A DNA stretch of 64,000 nucleotides from Ferruginibacter sp. GTDB lineage: Bacteria > Bacteroidota > Bacteroidia > Chitinophagales > Chitinophagaceae. Both the position numbers and the translations under genes were made by a program. Within the stretch, counting starts at the first letter, position 1, and every line of letters starts with the position of its first letter. This document shows, in pieces, positions 40,372 to 49,157 of this stretch. Under the pieces are notes generated by a model, which saw only the letters and a list, made by a program, of their open reading frames with translations, did no database searches and was not told the origin of the DNA. The stretch spans positions 1 through 64,000 of the forward strand of contig JACMKX010000063.1 of NCBI GenBank assembly GCA_014379905.1, read 5' to 3'.

Positions 40372-41727
40372 ATGCGCATAAAAAAATATAAACTTATCTG
40401 GTTTATACGATTGTTGGTTTTATTCCTGTTGTTGTGCGCAGCAGCTTTTTGTTTTGCATATAAACAAAATGTAGTTGCTGTAATAACCGCTGTTATTGCT
40501 GTGTTATATTTCAATGCTATATACAAACAGTTATTGAAGCCCTACCGGCAGATCAGCGAATTTGCTGAAGCCGTTTTCTACAGGGACTTTTCAAAGAATT
40601 ATACGACAAGCCCGGCAGACAAAACAGAGCATACATTAAACAATAGTTTCAACACGATCAACAATGTACTAAAAGAACTTAGTATTGAAAAAGAAGCGCA
40701 GTTTTTATACCTGCAAACAATGCTGGAGCTCATTGATACCGGTGTAATTTCTTACAGGCCTGATACCGGTGAAATAACCTGGATGAATGAATCGCTAAAA
40801 AACATTATCAAACTACCTCAATTTAAATCCGTTTATTTTCTAGAAAAAAGAAATGAAATTTTACTGGAAGAAATGCTGAGTTTAAAAGCAGGCGAAAACA
40901 AAATGATCTCAATTGATGTAGAACATATTCCTACAAAGCTATTAATATCTGCCACCTCATTCACTACAGATGGAATCAACTACCATTTGGTAGCATTTAA
41001 AAATGTGGATGAAGTAGTGGATGAAACGGAGGCAAAAGCCTGGCAAAAATTATTAAGTGTAATGACACACGAAATAATGAATTCAGTAGCACCCATTTCT
41101 TCTTTGGCAGATACGCTCAAGAAAAGACTGGGAGCAGAAAAAATTAATTTTGCCAATCCTGATGTGATGGAAGATATTGAATTGGGGATTGACACCATTA
41201 AAAGCCGCAGTGAAGGATTGTTGAAGTTTACTGCTACTTATCGTAACCTAAATAAAGTAACGCATCTTAACTTAGAAGCAGTTCCTGTAATTGATCTGTT
41301 TGAAAATTTATTGCAACTGATGCAACCTACGCTTACACAAAAAAATATTGAAGCGGAGATCATATTAAAAAATACCCATCTTACATTAATGGCCGATATT
41401 CATTTCGTTGAGCAGGTACTTATTAACTTATTGGTAAATGCAATTGAAGCGGTTAAAAACAATAAAGGCACCAAGAAGATAACATTGACTGCCGAACAGC
41501 GCCAGCAAAAGATCTGGTTACAGGTAGCAGATAATGGAATGGGGATAGAGCAGGATCTGTTGGATAAAGTTTTTATCCCGTTTTTTAGTACCAAGAAAAC
41601 GGGGAGTGGTATTGGATTGAGTCTTTGCCGCCAGATTATGTTATTGCACAAGGGTTCTATCTCTGTTCAAAGCAAGATAAATGAGGGTGCAGTATTTGTT
41701 TTGCAGTTCCCGGTTACGGAAACCTAA
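40372..41727 (+). CDS. Sensor histidine kinase
   Basis: A 451-residue kinase with two N-terminal transmembrane helices (about residues 10-27 and 33-50) and almost no loop between them, so it probably senses within the membrane or through its cytoplasmic part. A PAS-like segment follows (about 110-215, ELIDTGVISYRPDTGEITWMNESL). The H-box is VMTHEIMNSVAPI with the phospho-accepting H233; the catalytic domain carries an N-box VEQVLINLLVNAIEA, G1 VADNGMGIEQ and G2 GSGIGLSLC. It starts three bases after the regulator stop. Its stop overlaps by four bases that of the convergent phytase-like gene. Confidence 0.95.
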   Translation: MRIKKYKLIWFIRLLVLFLLLCAAAFCFAYKQNVVAVITAVIAVLYFNAIYKQLLKPYRQISEFAEAVFYRDFSKNYTTSPADKTEHTLNNSFNTINNVLKELSIEKEAQFLYLQTMLELIDTGVISYRPDTGEITWMNESLKNIIKLPQFKSVYFLEKRNEILLEEMLSLKAGENKMISIDVEHIPTKLLISATSFTTDGINYHLVAFKNVDEVVDETEAKAWQKLLSVMTHEIMNSVAPISSLADTLKKRLGAEKINFANPDVMEDIELGIDTIKSRSEGLLKFTATYRNLNKVTHLNLEAVPVIDLFENLLQLMQPTLTQKNIEAEIILKNTHLTLMADIHFVEQVLINLLVNAIEAVKNNKGTKKITLTAEQRQQKIWLQVADNGMGIEQDLLDKVFIPFFSTKKTGSGIGLSLCRQIMLLHKGSISVQSKINEGAVFVLQFPVTET

Positions 41728-42875
41728 GGAATGATCTCTAATAAAAACACCTGCGTTTTTTCAATGGTATTAAAATTATTATCTGCAATTAAAATAAGGG
41801 ACCGGTTTCCATTTGGCAGCAAAGGGCCAAGCGTCATTCCTTCCACGTTATCAACGTATCTCTTAAGATCATCTAAATTCAGCAAGAGCGTCTTTGACAG
41901 CGGTTGATAATTTTTATTTTGATGCAGGGCACTTACACCGGAAACATCTGTAGCTCCTTTAAGATCTACGAGAAATAGCTTGATTGTATTTTGCAACGTA
42001 CCCATTGAAAAAGATCTTTCCATAAATAAAAAATGCCCGTTGCCTATTGACAATATTTCATCTAACCCATTTATAAAAAAACTGCTGTCAGGTATTTGTT
42101 TATGTGCAACTGCATCTAGGTGATAAGCATACTGAGCAGCCGCTTTTCGTGTTTTTGTATCAAATTTTGTGATTCGCACAGGTGCCCCTGCATAAGTGAA
42201 ACCGGCTACAGGTCCATCTTCATACAAAGGTGCTTCCATACTAACATACAATGAACGATAATTGTCAGCGAAGGTGGAACCTTCAAACACCCCATTTTCT
42301 CTCGGACCTTTTTCTGCTGCATTCATGTGCAAATTAGCCGGTACAAAAAAACTGTCTTTAAAATACCCTTCCCGGTTCATTTCGTACACATAGGGATCCT
42401 GGTAAATCATTTTGCCCATTCTCACTTCACGATCACCTTCACTTGTCCACGCCAGTGTATTTGTTTTTGGATTGTAGCGTATTGACTCCGGATCGGGTGT
42501 GCGTTGGGCATTTTGTTTAAAGGAAGGAAAAACAGCACCGCCCGGTTGTTTTAAGGTATGCACTGAAGTAAAAATTAGCGTATCAATTTTACTGTTACTT
42601 ATACTAATTGCTGCAGTATAAAACCTGGCAGGCGAAGTGTAAGAGCGTTCATCGCTTATAATAAAATAGCGGTTGCTATATGGGTCATAATCAATACCGG
42701 ATAAACCCCCCACAACAGTATTATTGTATTTATAGTTATAGGGAATCACATATTCATCGAGGAATTGCAAAGATGATATTTTTATCACAGCATCATTTTC
42801 CTTCGTTATTCGTTTGCCGGAAGTACAGGCAGCAACTGATACAACAATCCATAATGTGAATATCCTGGTAAACAT
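41724..42875 (-). CDS. Phytase-like esterase lipoprotein
   Basis: A 383-residue protein of the group 'esterase-like activity of phytase' (PF13449). A lipoprotein signal with the lipobox VAAC (C17) predicts anchoring to a membrane. The conserved text GGLSGIDYDPYSNRYFIISDER and the later PDPESIRYNPKTNTLAWTSEGD, NGVFEGSTFA and VEGMTLGPLLPNGNRSLILIADNNF define the family, which has a beta-propeller fold. The true substrate is not known for most members; phosphate ester hydrolysis is possible. It is a single gene, convergent with the kinase and divergent from the kinase-RapZ fusion gene. Confidence 0.88.
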   Translation of the reverse strand: MFTRIFTLWIVVSVAACTSGKRITKENDAVIKISSLQFLDEYVIPYNYKYNNTVVGGLSGIDYDPYSNRYFIISDERSYTSPARFYTAAISISNSKIDTLIFTSVHTLKQPGGAVFPSFKQNAQRTPDPESIRYNPKTNTLAWTSEGDREVRMGKMIYQDPYVYEMNREGYFKDSFFVPANLHMNAAEKGPRENGVFEGSTFADNYRSLYVSMEAPLYEDGPVAGFTYAGAPVRITKFDTKTRKAAAQYAYHLDAVAHKQIPDSSFFINGLDEILSIGNGHFLFMERSFSMGTLQNTIKLFLVDLKGATDVSGVSALHQNKNYQPLSKTLLLNLDDLKRYVDNVEGMTLGPLLPNGNRSLILIADNNFNTIEKTQVFLLEIIP

Positions 42876-42984
42876 ATCTAGAAATGATTCCTGTAAAAAT
42901 ATGGCTAAAATCAGCCAAAAAGCGGGAGATAGAAATTGCTAACCAAAATACTTTATTTTTACCCATCACATATAAACTACGCCA

Positions 42985-44421
42985 TTGTTATCAGAGCAAA
43001 TAAGCCAGTTGTTTGGCAAATACAATTCCGCCCCTATTAAATCCATTGATAAGCTGCCACAAGCCGGCAGTGACCGTCATTATTTTCGCATTCATGCAGA
43101 TGATAAAACTTTTATTGCTACTTACGGTCCTAATATTAAGGAGAATGAAACATTCATATATTTTTCTGAGCAATTCAAAAAAGGGCAATTAGCCACCGCT
43201 AATGTGTTTTATGTAAGCGACGATAAATGTATTTATATACAGGAAGATTTTGGTAATATATGTTTGCTGGACAAACTGGAAGAACAGGGTTTTTCAGATG
43301 AAGTGTATGGCCTGTACAAAAAAAGTTTATCAAAGCTGGCAGAGTTGCAGGTTAAAGGACACGAGCTGGTAGACTACAGGAAATGTCTTACCAATTCGGA
43401 GTTTGGCAAGCAGGCTATTATGGCCGACCTGTTATATTTCAAATATTATTTCCTGGATGCTTTGGCAAAGCCGTATGATAAACAAAAACTAATAGATGAT
43501 TTTGAAGCGTTGAGTAATTATTTATCCTATACAGAACATAAATATTTTATGTTCCGTGATTTTCAGAGCAGGAATATTATGGTGGATGAAAAGGAAGCCG
43601 TTCATTTTATCGATTACCAGGGAGGAATGAATGGCGCGCCGCAATACGATGTGGCTTCGCTCTTATGGCAGGCAAGGGCTAATTTAAAAGAAGAGTGGAA
43701 AGAGGGGTTGCTGGAAGATTATATGGATTCTTTTGAACTTTTGGTAGGTGGCAATCTTGACCGAAATGTATTTCGCAGCCAATACCATGGTTATGTGCTC
43801 ATTCGTTTGCTCCAGGTACTCGGTGCTTATGGCTTCCGGGGCTTGTTTGAACGCAAGGCACAGTTTTTAACGAGTATCCCCCTTGCACTTAATAATATAA
43901 AATGGTTTATGGAACATCATAATGTGGGTATAGCCGTTACAACATTTAAACAGGTGCTGGATATTTGTGTAAGCGATGAGGTTATACAACAATTTACCCC
44001 CATACAGGCAACAGAAGAAACAGCCCTGGTAGTAACCATTAATAGTTTTTCCTATAAAAAAGGCATTCCTGCTGACCCAGGCGAAAATGGTGGTGGTTTT
44101 GTATTTGACATGAGGGGAATTTTAAACCCTGGTCGTTTTGATGAGTATAAAAAACAATCTGGCCTGGATAAACCGGTCAAAGATTTTTTAGATCAACGTA
44201 CAAAAATGCCTAATTACCTTAACAGTGTTTTTGACATTGTTGATATTTCTGTGAGTGATTATATTGAGAGGGGTTTTGCATCGCTGATGGTAAATTTTGG
44301 TTGTACCGGTGGTCAGCACAGAAGCGTGTTTGCTGCAGAGGCATTGGCAAGGCATTTGAAAAATAAATTTAAGGTGAAGATAATTTTAACGCATAGCAAT
44401 AAGGAGAACTGGTTGAGATAG
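42985..44421 (+). CDS. AmgK-like sugar kinase fused to RapZ C-terminal domain
   Basis: A 478-residue two-domain protein. Residues 1 to about 330 form an aminoglycoside-phosphotransferase-type kinase with the nucleotide-site text GSDRHYFRIHADDKTFIATYG, the catalytic loop MFRDFQSRNIM (D and N) and the metal-site IDYQGG. Residues from about 348 match the RapZ/UPF0042 C-terminal domain: GGGFVFDMRGILNPGR, DFLDQRTKMPNYLNSVFDIVDISVSDYIERG split over two blocks, and NFGCTGGQHRSVFAAEALARHL. The RapZ C-terminal domain is known in E. coli to sense glucosamine-6-phosphate and bind RNA. The next gene encodes a MurU-like enzyme, so the kinase is probably an AmgK-type anomeric MurNAc/GlcNAc kinase for cell-wall recycling. 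Confidence 0.88.
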   Translation: MLSEQISQLFGKYNSAPIKSIDKLPQAGSDRHYFRIHADDKTFIATYGPNIKENETFIYFSEQFKKGQLATANVFYVSDDKCIYIQEDFGNICLLDKLEEQGFSDEVYGLYKKSLSKLAELQVKGHELVDYRKCLTNSEFGKQAIMADLLYFKYYFLDALAKPYDKQKLIDDFEALSNYLSYTEHKYFMFRDFQSRNIMVDEKEAVHFIDYQGGMNGAPQYDVASLLWQARANLKEEWKEGLLEDYMDSFELLVGGNLDRNVFRSQYHGYVLIRLLQVLGAYGFRGLFERKAQFLTSIPLALNNIKWFMEHHNVGIAVTTFKQVLDICVSDEVIQQFTPIQATEETALVVTINSFSYKKGIPADPGENGGGFVFDMRGILNPGRFDEYKKQSGLDKPVKDFLDQRTKMPNYLNSVFDIVDISVSDYIERGFASLMVNFGCTGGQHRSVFAAEALARHLKNKFKVKIILTHSNKENWLR

Positions 44422-44504
44422 AAGATGGATACCGGATTCTGGGCGAGCTATTTAACTTGCAACTCTTTTTAGTTTTTGAACCGTTGAACCTTTGAACTTC
44501 TTTT

Positions 44505-45221
44505 ATGAAAGCAATGATATTCGCAGCCGGTCTCGGCACCAGATTTAAACCATGGACAGATAGACATCCCAAAGCATTGGCATTGGTGAATGGCAAATCA
44601 CTGCTACAACGAAATATTGAATACCTGCAGGAATATAATATTACCGATGTGGTGGTAAATGTGCATCATTTTGCAGGGCAGCTTATTGATGCGGTTGAAA
44701 AAAATAATGGCTGGGGTAGCAATATCACGATCAGTGATGAAACAGATGAAGTGCTGGAAACAGGTGGTGGACTATGGAAGGCAAAAGACCTGCTGGCGGA
44801 TAATGAACCCTTTCTTACTTTGAATGCAGATTTTTTAACCAATCTTAATATTGAGAAGCTACTGGAATTTCACAACGATAAAAAAGGCCTCATCAGTTTT
44901 GGTGTAACCAATCGAAAAAGTTCACGCAATCTTTTGTTGGATGAAACCAACAGGCTTTGTGGCTGGGTAAATAATAAAACGGGCGAAGAAAAGATACCTG
45001 TCTTTAAACCAGCGCTCATTTCGCTGGCATACAGCTGCGTGGTGGTTTTTGAGCAGGCTGTATTTGGTCTTATACCCCAGCGGGGAAAATTTTCTATTAT
45101 AGACAGCTATTTGAGCCTCGCTGCAGAACATCCTATTTATGGCTACGATCATTCCGGTGACAAACTAATTGATGTTGGTAAACCGGAGAGTGTGGAAGTT
45201 GCAGAGCGATTATTTAAATAA
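44505..45221 (+). CDS. MurU-like nucleotidyltransferase
   Basis: A 238-residue NTP-transferase. The N-terminal MKAMIFAAGLGTRFKPWTDRHPKAL split by its K gives the nucleotide-binding signature GLGTR, followed by the metal and sugar region FLTLNADFLTNLN and IDVGKPESVEVAE at the end. In Pseudomonas the MurU protein turns MurNAc-1-phosphate into UDP-MurNAc after the AmgK kinase, bypassing fosfomycin-sensitive steps. Here the gene follows an AmgK-like fusion after 83 bases, in the same direction. The pairing makes the MurU assignment likely, but other sugar-1-phosphates cannot be excluded. Confidence 0.88.
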   Translation: MKAMIFAAGLGTRFKPWTDRHPKALALVNGKSLLQRNIEYLQEYNITDVVVNVHHFAGQLIDAVEKNNGWGSNITISDETDEVLETGGGLWKAKDLLADNEPFLTLNADFLTNLNIEKLLEFHNDKKGLISFGVTNRKSSRNLLLDETNRLCGWVNNKTGEEKIPVFKPALISLAYSCVVVFEQAVFGLIPQRGKFSIIDSYLSLAAEHPIYGYDHSGDKLIDVGKPESVEVAERLFK

Positions 45222-45292
45222 AATATTTTCTAACTGCTAAGAAGCAAAGGCGCAAAGTTTGATAAAATAACGATAACTGAATTTTTGATTTC

Positions 45293-47674
45293 TTAATTTC
45301 CTCCTTCTGCAGGTGCTGTAAAATTGTCTGTTTTTTCTTCTTTGGGTTTGATGCCAAAATTATACCGTACCGTTAAACCTACTCTTCTTGTATCATTAAA
45401 ACGCTCACCCTTGGCGCTAATGGTTGGCTGATCAATTTTGAAAGTATATTTATTTGTGTAAAACATATCATTAACAGAAAGTACCACATTCATTTTTTTA
45501 TTCAGCAAAGATCTGTTGACAGAAAAATTCAACTGTCCAACCGGGTCTATCTCGTAAAAATTTTGCAGTCCTTTTAAACGCATAAATCCATTCAGTGTAA
45601 ATGCCCACAATTTTGAAGGTTTAAAATTGTGATAGGTAAAAAATGTCCAGGAACCTCTTTTATAATCCAACGGCCTTCCGCCGTATAACCCGGAATAGTC
45701 ACTGTGGTTATATTGTGCGCCTGCATAAAAAACATATTTGTCACCGGGGGGAATACCTCCGGTTACTCTTACATAGGTTTCTTTATTTTTCCCGATATTA
45801 TCAAATGTGCGATACACAATAGAATCCGGCTGGTAGGTAACACTGGTAAAAATATCCTTTATATCATTGATACCAATTGATACAACCGGGAAATCATCTG
45901 CCTGGATATTGAATTCGTAGGTGGTAGTGAACTGCGGTTTCAAACGCGGGTTGCCAATTTCAAAAAGATATTGGTCAATAAGTTTCCGATAGGGATTCAA
46001 TGCTTCATAATACGGCCTGCTAATGCTTTTTCGATATACCAGGTTTCCCGTCAGCATAAAGCCCATCATTTTAAACAGGTCACGCCTGATATATACATAA
46101 GGAAAAAAATCAGTGCGGTTAATATTTAGGGATGTATCATCTGGAAACAATTGCGTTCCCGAGATATTGGTATATTCCATCCGAAGACCTGGTTTAACCG
46201 TAAAGCCTGCAAACGTTTTTGACAGTTGCAGGTATAAAGAGCCGATCTCTTCTTTGTATTTAAACCGGTTGCTTTGAGAACTATCCAGTTTATTGCTGCT
46301 GCCATCATTTATATAATAAAAAGAACTGTTGCGGCTATTGCTGCTGTTGAATTTTCCACCTGTTTCCAAAGTATATTTCCTGGGTAGTTTCCATACTAGA
46401 TCCGATGTAACAGTAATTATATTTTTCCTGCCATCTACATCACCCTTACCGCTTACACTGTCGTTGGCTGGCTGTAAGTATTCATTTAAATAAGACTGCT
46501 GGTTTTTATTCCGGAAAAAATCAAAGCTTATTTCTGTTTCCCAATTGCTACCCAGGGAATCTATTTTTAATTTGGCATAAATATCATTGCTGATAAAATT
46601 GGATGTACTCCTGTTGTTTATCATCGAAGCGTTTTTCCCGATTTGGGTATTGGTTACCAGGTCATACACATCAATATCATTTTCTGCATTGCTTTTATTA
46701 TTGTTGGTAGAAAAACGCATGTCATACCCAATGGTCAATGTTTTATTGAGTTCGGCATCTATCCCAAAGTTGATAAAATGGTTGGCACCGGGATATCGTG
46801 TATACGCTTTCTGATCGTACAAGGTATCCTTGTTCAAATACCTGTTGCTGTTGAGTTCCTCAAAATTATTGCGGTTGGTATAATTGTAGGAAAACGATGT
46901 GTTTATTTTATTTACACTCCGGTTCAAATTAAAACCGCCAAATTTTGTATTAAGTTTCCCTTGGAAATACCCGGCATTTACACTACCGCTGGTTCCTAGC
47001 TTTACTCCCTTTTTTAAAACGATATTGATAATACCCCCGCTGCTGGCTGCATCAAATTTTGCAGAAGGAGTTCTCAGTATCTCAATCTTTACAATGCTGT
47101 TGGCGGGTAAACTCTTTAATAAACTCGTAAGGTCTGCTGCACCCAATTTTACTTCCCGCCCGTTTATCTGAACAACAGCGGGTGTTGCACTGTTAAGATA
47201 AACATTGCCATCCTGGTCAACAATGGCGCCCGGCGTTTTTTCCAGCACTTCATAAGCATTACTGCTGCTATTGGCCAAAGGCTCAGCATCCACAATGGTT
47301 TTATCATCTTCCTGTTTGATCATTTGTTTACGGGAAACAACTACTACGCTTCCCAGGTCGGTGGTTTTAGTACGCCAGGTTAAATTGAAATTAAGGCTGC
47401 TGTCTTTTACGGCGATGTGCTGCCATATCTCGGCTGTACCGGTAGCTGTAATTTTAAGCAGGTAATTTTTATAGGCGGCCACAGTAAAGCTTTGCCGGTC
47501 GCTTATATTTTTTGTAGTTATCACATTACTATCCGGCAGGTTGTATAATATTGCTGTACCCAAAAGTGAATTGCTTTTGGTTTCGTTTTTCATAACAATG
47601 TTTACTCTCAACTGCTGGCTTGAAACTGCATTCGCGTTAAAAAAAAGGATAGCCAGGAAAAAAAATTGTTTCAT
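45293..47674 (-). CDS. Outer-membrane beta-barrel protein (TonB-receptor-like)
   Basis: A 793-residue outer-membrane protein. The preferred start is the ATG at 47674 (MKQFFFLAILFFNANAVSSQ), which gives a clean signal peptide; a start at 47695 adds seven residues before it. A short carboxypeptidase-regulatory-like region leads to a plug domain (YEVLEKTPGAIVDQDGNVYLN, VQINGREVKLG, IVKIEILRTPSAKFDA-SSGGIINIVLKKG), followed by a long beta-barrel of the Bacteroidota 'outer membrane beta-barrel family' type (PF14905). Substrate unknown. Transcription is convergent with murU and in line with the downstream-facing efflux adaptor gene upstream, separated by 75 bases. Confidence 0.9.
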   Translation of the reverse strand: MKQFFFLAILFFNANAVSSQQLRVNIVMKNETKSNSLLGTAILYNLPDSNVITTKNISDRQSFTVAAYKNYLLKITATGTAEIWQHIAVKDSSLNFNLTWRTKTTDLGSVVVVSRKQMIKQEDDKTIVDAEPLANSSSNAYEVLEKTPGAIVDQDGNVYLNSATPAVVQINGREVKLGAADLTSLLKSLPANSIVKIEILRTPSAKFDAASSGGIINIVLKKGVKLGTSGSVNAGYFQGKLNTKFGGFNLNRSVNKINTSFSYNYTNRNNFEELNSNRYLNKDTLYDQKAYTRYPGANHFINFGIDAELNKTLTIGYDMRFSTNNNKSNAENDIDVYDLVTNTQIGKNASMINNRSTSNFISNDIYAKLKIDSLGSNWETEISFDFFRNKNQQSYLNEYLQPANDSVSGKGDVDGRKNIITVTSDLVWKLPRKYTLETGGKFNSSNSRNSSFYYINDGSSNKLDSSQSNRFKYKEEIGSLYLQLSKTFAGFTVKPGLRMEYTNISGTQLFPDDTSLNINRTDFFPYVYIRRDLFKMMGFMLTGNLVYRKSISRPYYEALNPYRKLIDQYLFEIGNPRLKPQFTTTYEFNIQADDFPVVSIGINDIKDIFTSVTYQPDSIVYRTFDNIGKNKETYVRVTGGIPPGDKYVFYAGAQYNHSDYSGLYGGRPLDYKRGSWTFFTYHNFKPSKLWAFTLNGFMRLKGLQNFYEIDPVGQLNFSVNRSLLNKKMNVVLSVNDMFYTNKYTFKIDQPTISAKGERFNDTRRVGLTVRYNFGIKPKEEKTDNFTAPAEGGN

Positions 47675-47749
47675 TTGTATATTTAAGAAAAGCACCCCGA
47701 AGGTGCTTTTAATGTAGTGATCCGAAAAAATAAATCTGCAAAAGGCTTG

Positions 47750-49117
47750 TTATTTTTCGTTGAACAGGTCTTTTTTATCTACCACTTTTACCTTTGTACC
47801 TTTTTTAAGTGTTTTACTCACCGCTTCATAAGGGCCCGAAATAACCATCTGGCCAGGTTTAAGACCGCTGGTTATTTCGATAAAATTGATATCCTGAATT
47901 CCTGTTGTTACTTTTACTTTTGAAACTTTATCAGCAGAATCCTTTACAAACACCACTACTTCCAGGTCATCCATATCACTGGTGGAAGATTCATTGGCTT
48001 TAATTTCAGCATCATCCTTTTTCTTACCGGCAACCGGTGCGGCAGTGCTGTCACTTTTATCACGTGTAGTAACGGCATTGATAGGAACGCTTAATACATT
48101 GATCTGCCTGCGTGTTTGAATATCGGCGTTGGCACTCATGCCCGGACGGAAAGGAAAATTGCCTTTTCCTAAAAGATCCCGGTAGCTATCTGCCAGAATT
48201 CTTATAAATACTTTGTACTGTGTAACATCGTTGGTAGCGCCGGCCAGTGCACCTGATGTAGCCGCCCCGTTATTGCTACTGGCTATTTGGGTAACGATAC
48301 CCTTGAACTTGCGGTCGCTGTAAGCATCTATTGTTACCAATGCACTATCACCCAGTTTTACTTTTGGAATATCATTTTCTCCTACATCAACTCTTATTTC
48401 AATTTTATCCATATCTGCAATACGCAAAATTTCGGTACCCACATTGAAACTATTACCGGCAACACTCTCTCCTTTTTTTACATTCAATAAACTTACCACT
48501 CCATCCATCGGCGCCAGTATAGCGGTACGGCTCAGATCTTTATTGGCTTTATCCAAACTTGAAACTGCTGTTTGAACGCCCGCCTGTCCGCCCCTGATAC
48601 CCTGCACTGCCGCGTTATAATTTGCCTGGGCAGCTTTATAATTTGCATCGGCTATATTAAATTCACTCTGACTGATCACCTTATCATCAAACAATTTTTT
48701 CTGCATATCATAGGTTTTCTTCGCCTGCTCCTGCTGTGCTTTAAGTGCTGCCAGCGCTGCCTGGGAATTGGCTACCTGTGCCTGGCTTTGTGCCACACCA
48801 CTGGCAGCCTGGTTACGCTGAATATTGTATATATCTGCATATATACGTGCCAGTAATTGCCCTTTCTTTACTGTATCACCTTCAGCAACGGTCAATTCAG
48901 TTATTTCGCCACTGATGTCAGGACTTACTTTAACTTCTACTTCGGGATAAACTTTTCCGCTTGCATTTACCAATTCAATAATGGTGCGGTTCTGTGCTTT
49001 TTCGGCAGTTACTTTCAATCCTTCTGCTTTGCCAAATGTTCCCATTTTTGATAACACTACCAGTATTATCAGCAATGCCACAATACCTATCAATAACCAT
49101 TTTGTTTTTTTCTTCAT
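47750..49117 (-). CDS. RND/ABC-type periplasmic adaptor protein
   Basis: A 455-residue membrane-fusion protein with a basic N-terminus (MKKKTKW) and one membrane helix (LLIGIVALLIILVVLSKMG). The lipoyl halves (ISGEITELTVAEGDTVKKGQLL and APMDGVVSLLNVKKGESV) flank a long Ala/Gln-rich coiled-coil hairpin (about 95-190), and a beta-barrel with a C-terminal membrane-proximal domain follows. A 30-residue charged and Ser/Ala-rich insertion (about 360-395, DKSDSTAAPVAGKKKDD) is unusual. It lies 40 bases after a tolC-like gene. No pump gene is present on either side, so the partner must be encoded elsewhere. Confidence 0.92.
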   Translation of the reverse strand: MKKKTKWLLIGIVALLIILVVLSKMGTFGKAEGLKVTAEKAQNRTIIELVNASGKVYPEVEVKVSPDISGEITELTVAEGDTVKKGQLLARIYADIYNIQRNQAASGVAQSQAQVANSQAALAALKAQQEQAKKTYDMQKKLFDDKVISQSEFNIADANYKAAQANYNAAVQGIRGGQAGVQTAVSSLDKANKDLSRTAILAPMDGVVSLLNVKKGESVAGNSFNVGTEILRIADMDKIEIRVDVGENDIPKVKLGDSALVTIDAYSDRKFKGIVTQIASSNNGAATSGALAGATNDVTQYKVFIRILADSYRDLLGKGNFPFRPGMSANADIQTRRQINVLSVPINAVTTRDKSDSTAAPVAGKKKDDAEIKANESSTSDMDDLEVVVFVKDSADKVSKVKVTTGIQDINFIEITSGLKPGQMVISGPYEAVSKTLKKGTKVKVVDKKDLFNEK

Positions 49118-49157
49118 GTTGTTATTTATTCGGGTAATTTATAGAATGTGTTTCTTC

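Noticed and set aside
42876-42984. Promoter-like boxes in the gap between phytase-like and AmgK-RapZ genes
   Set aside because: A T-rich run is present but no TAnnTTTG box with correct spacing; not strong enough to report.
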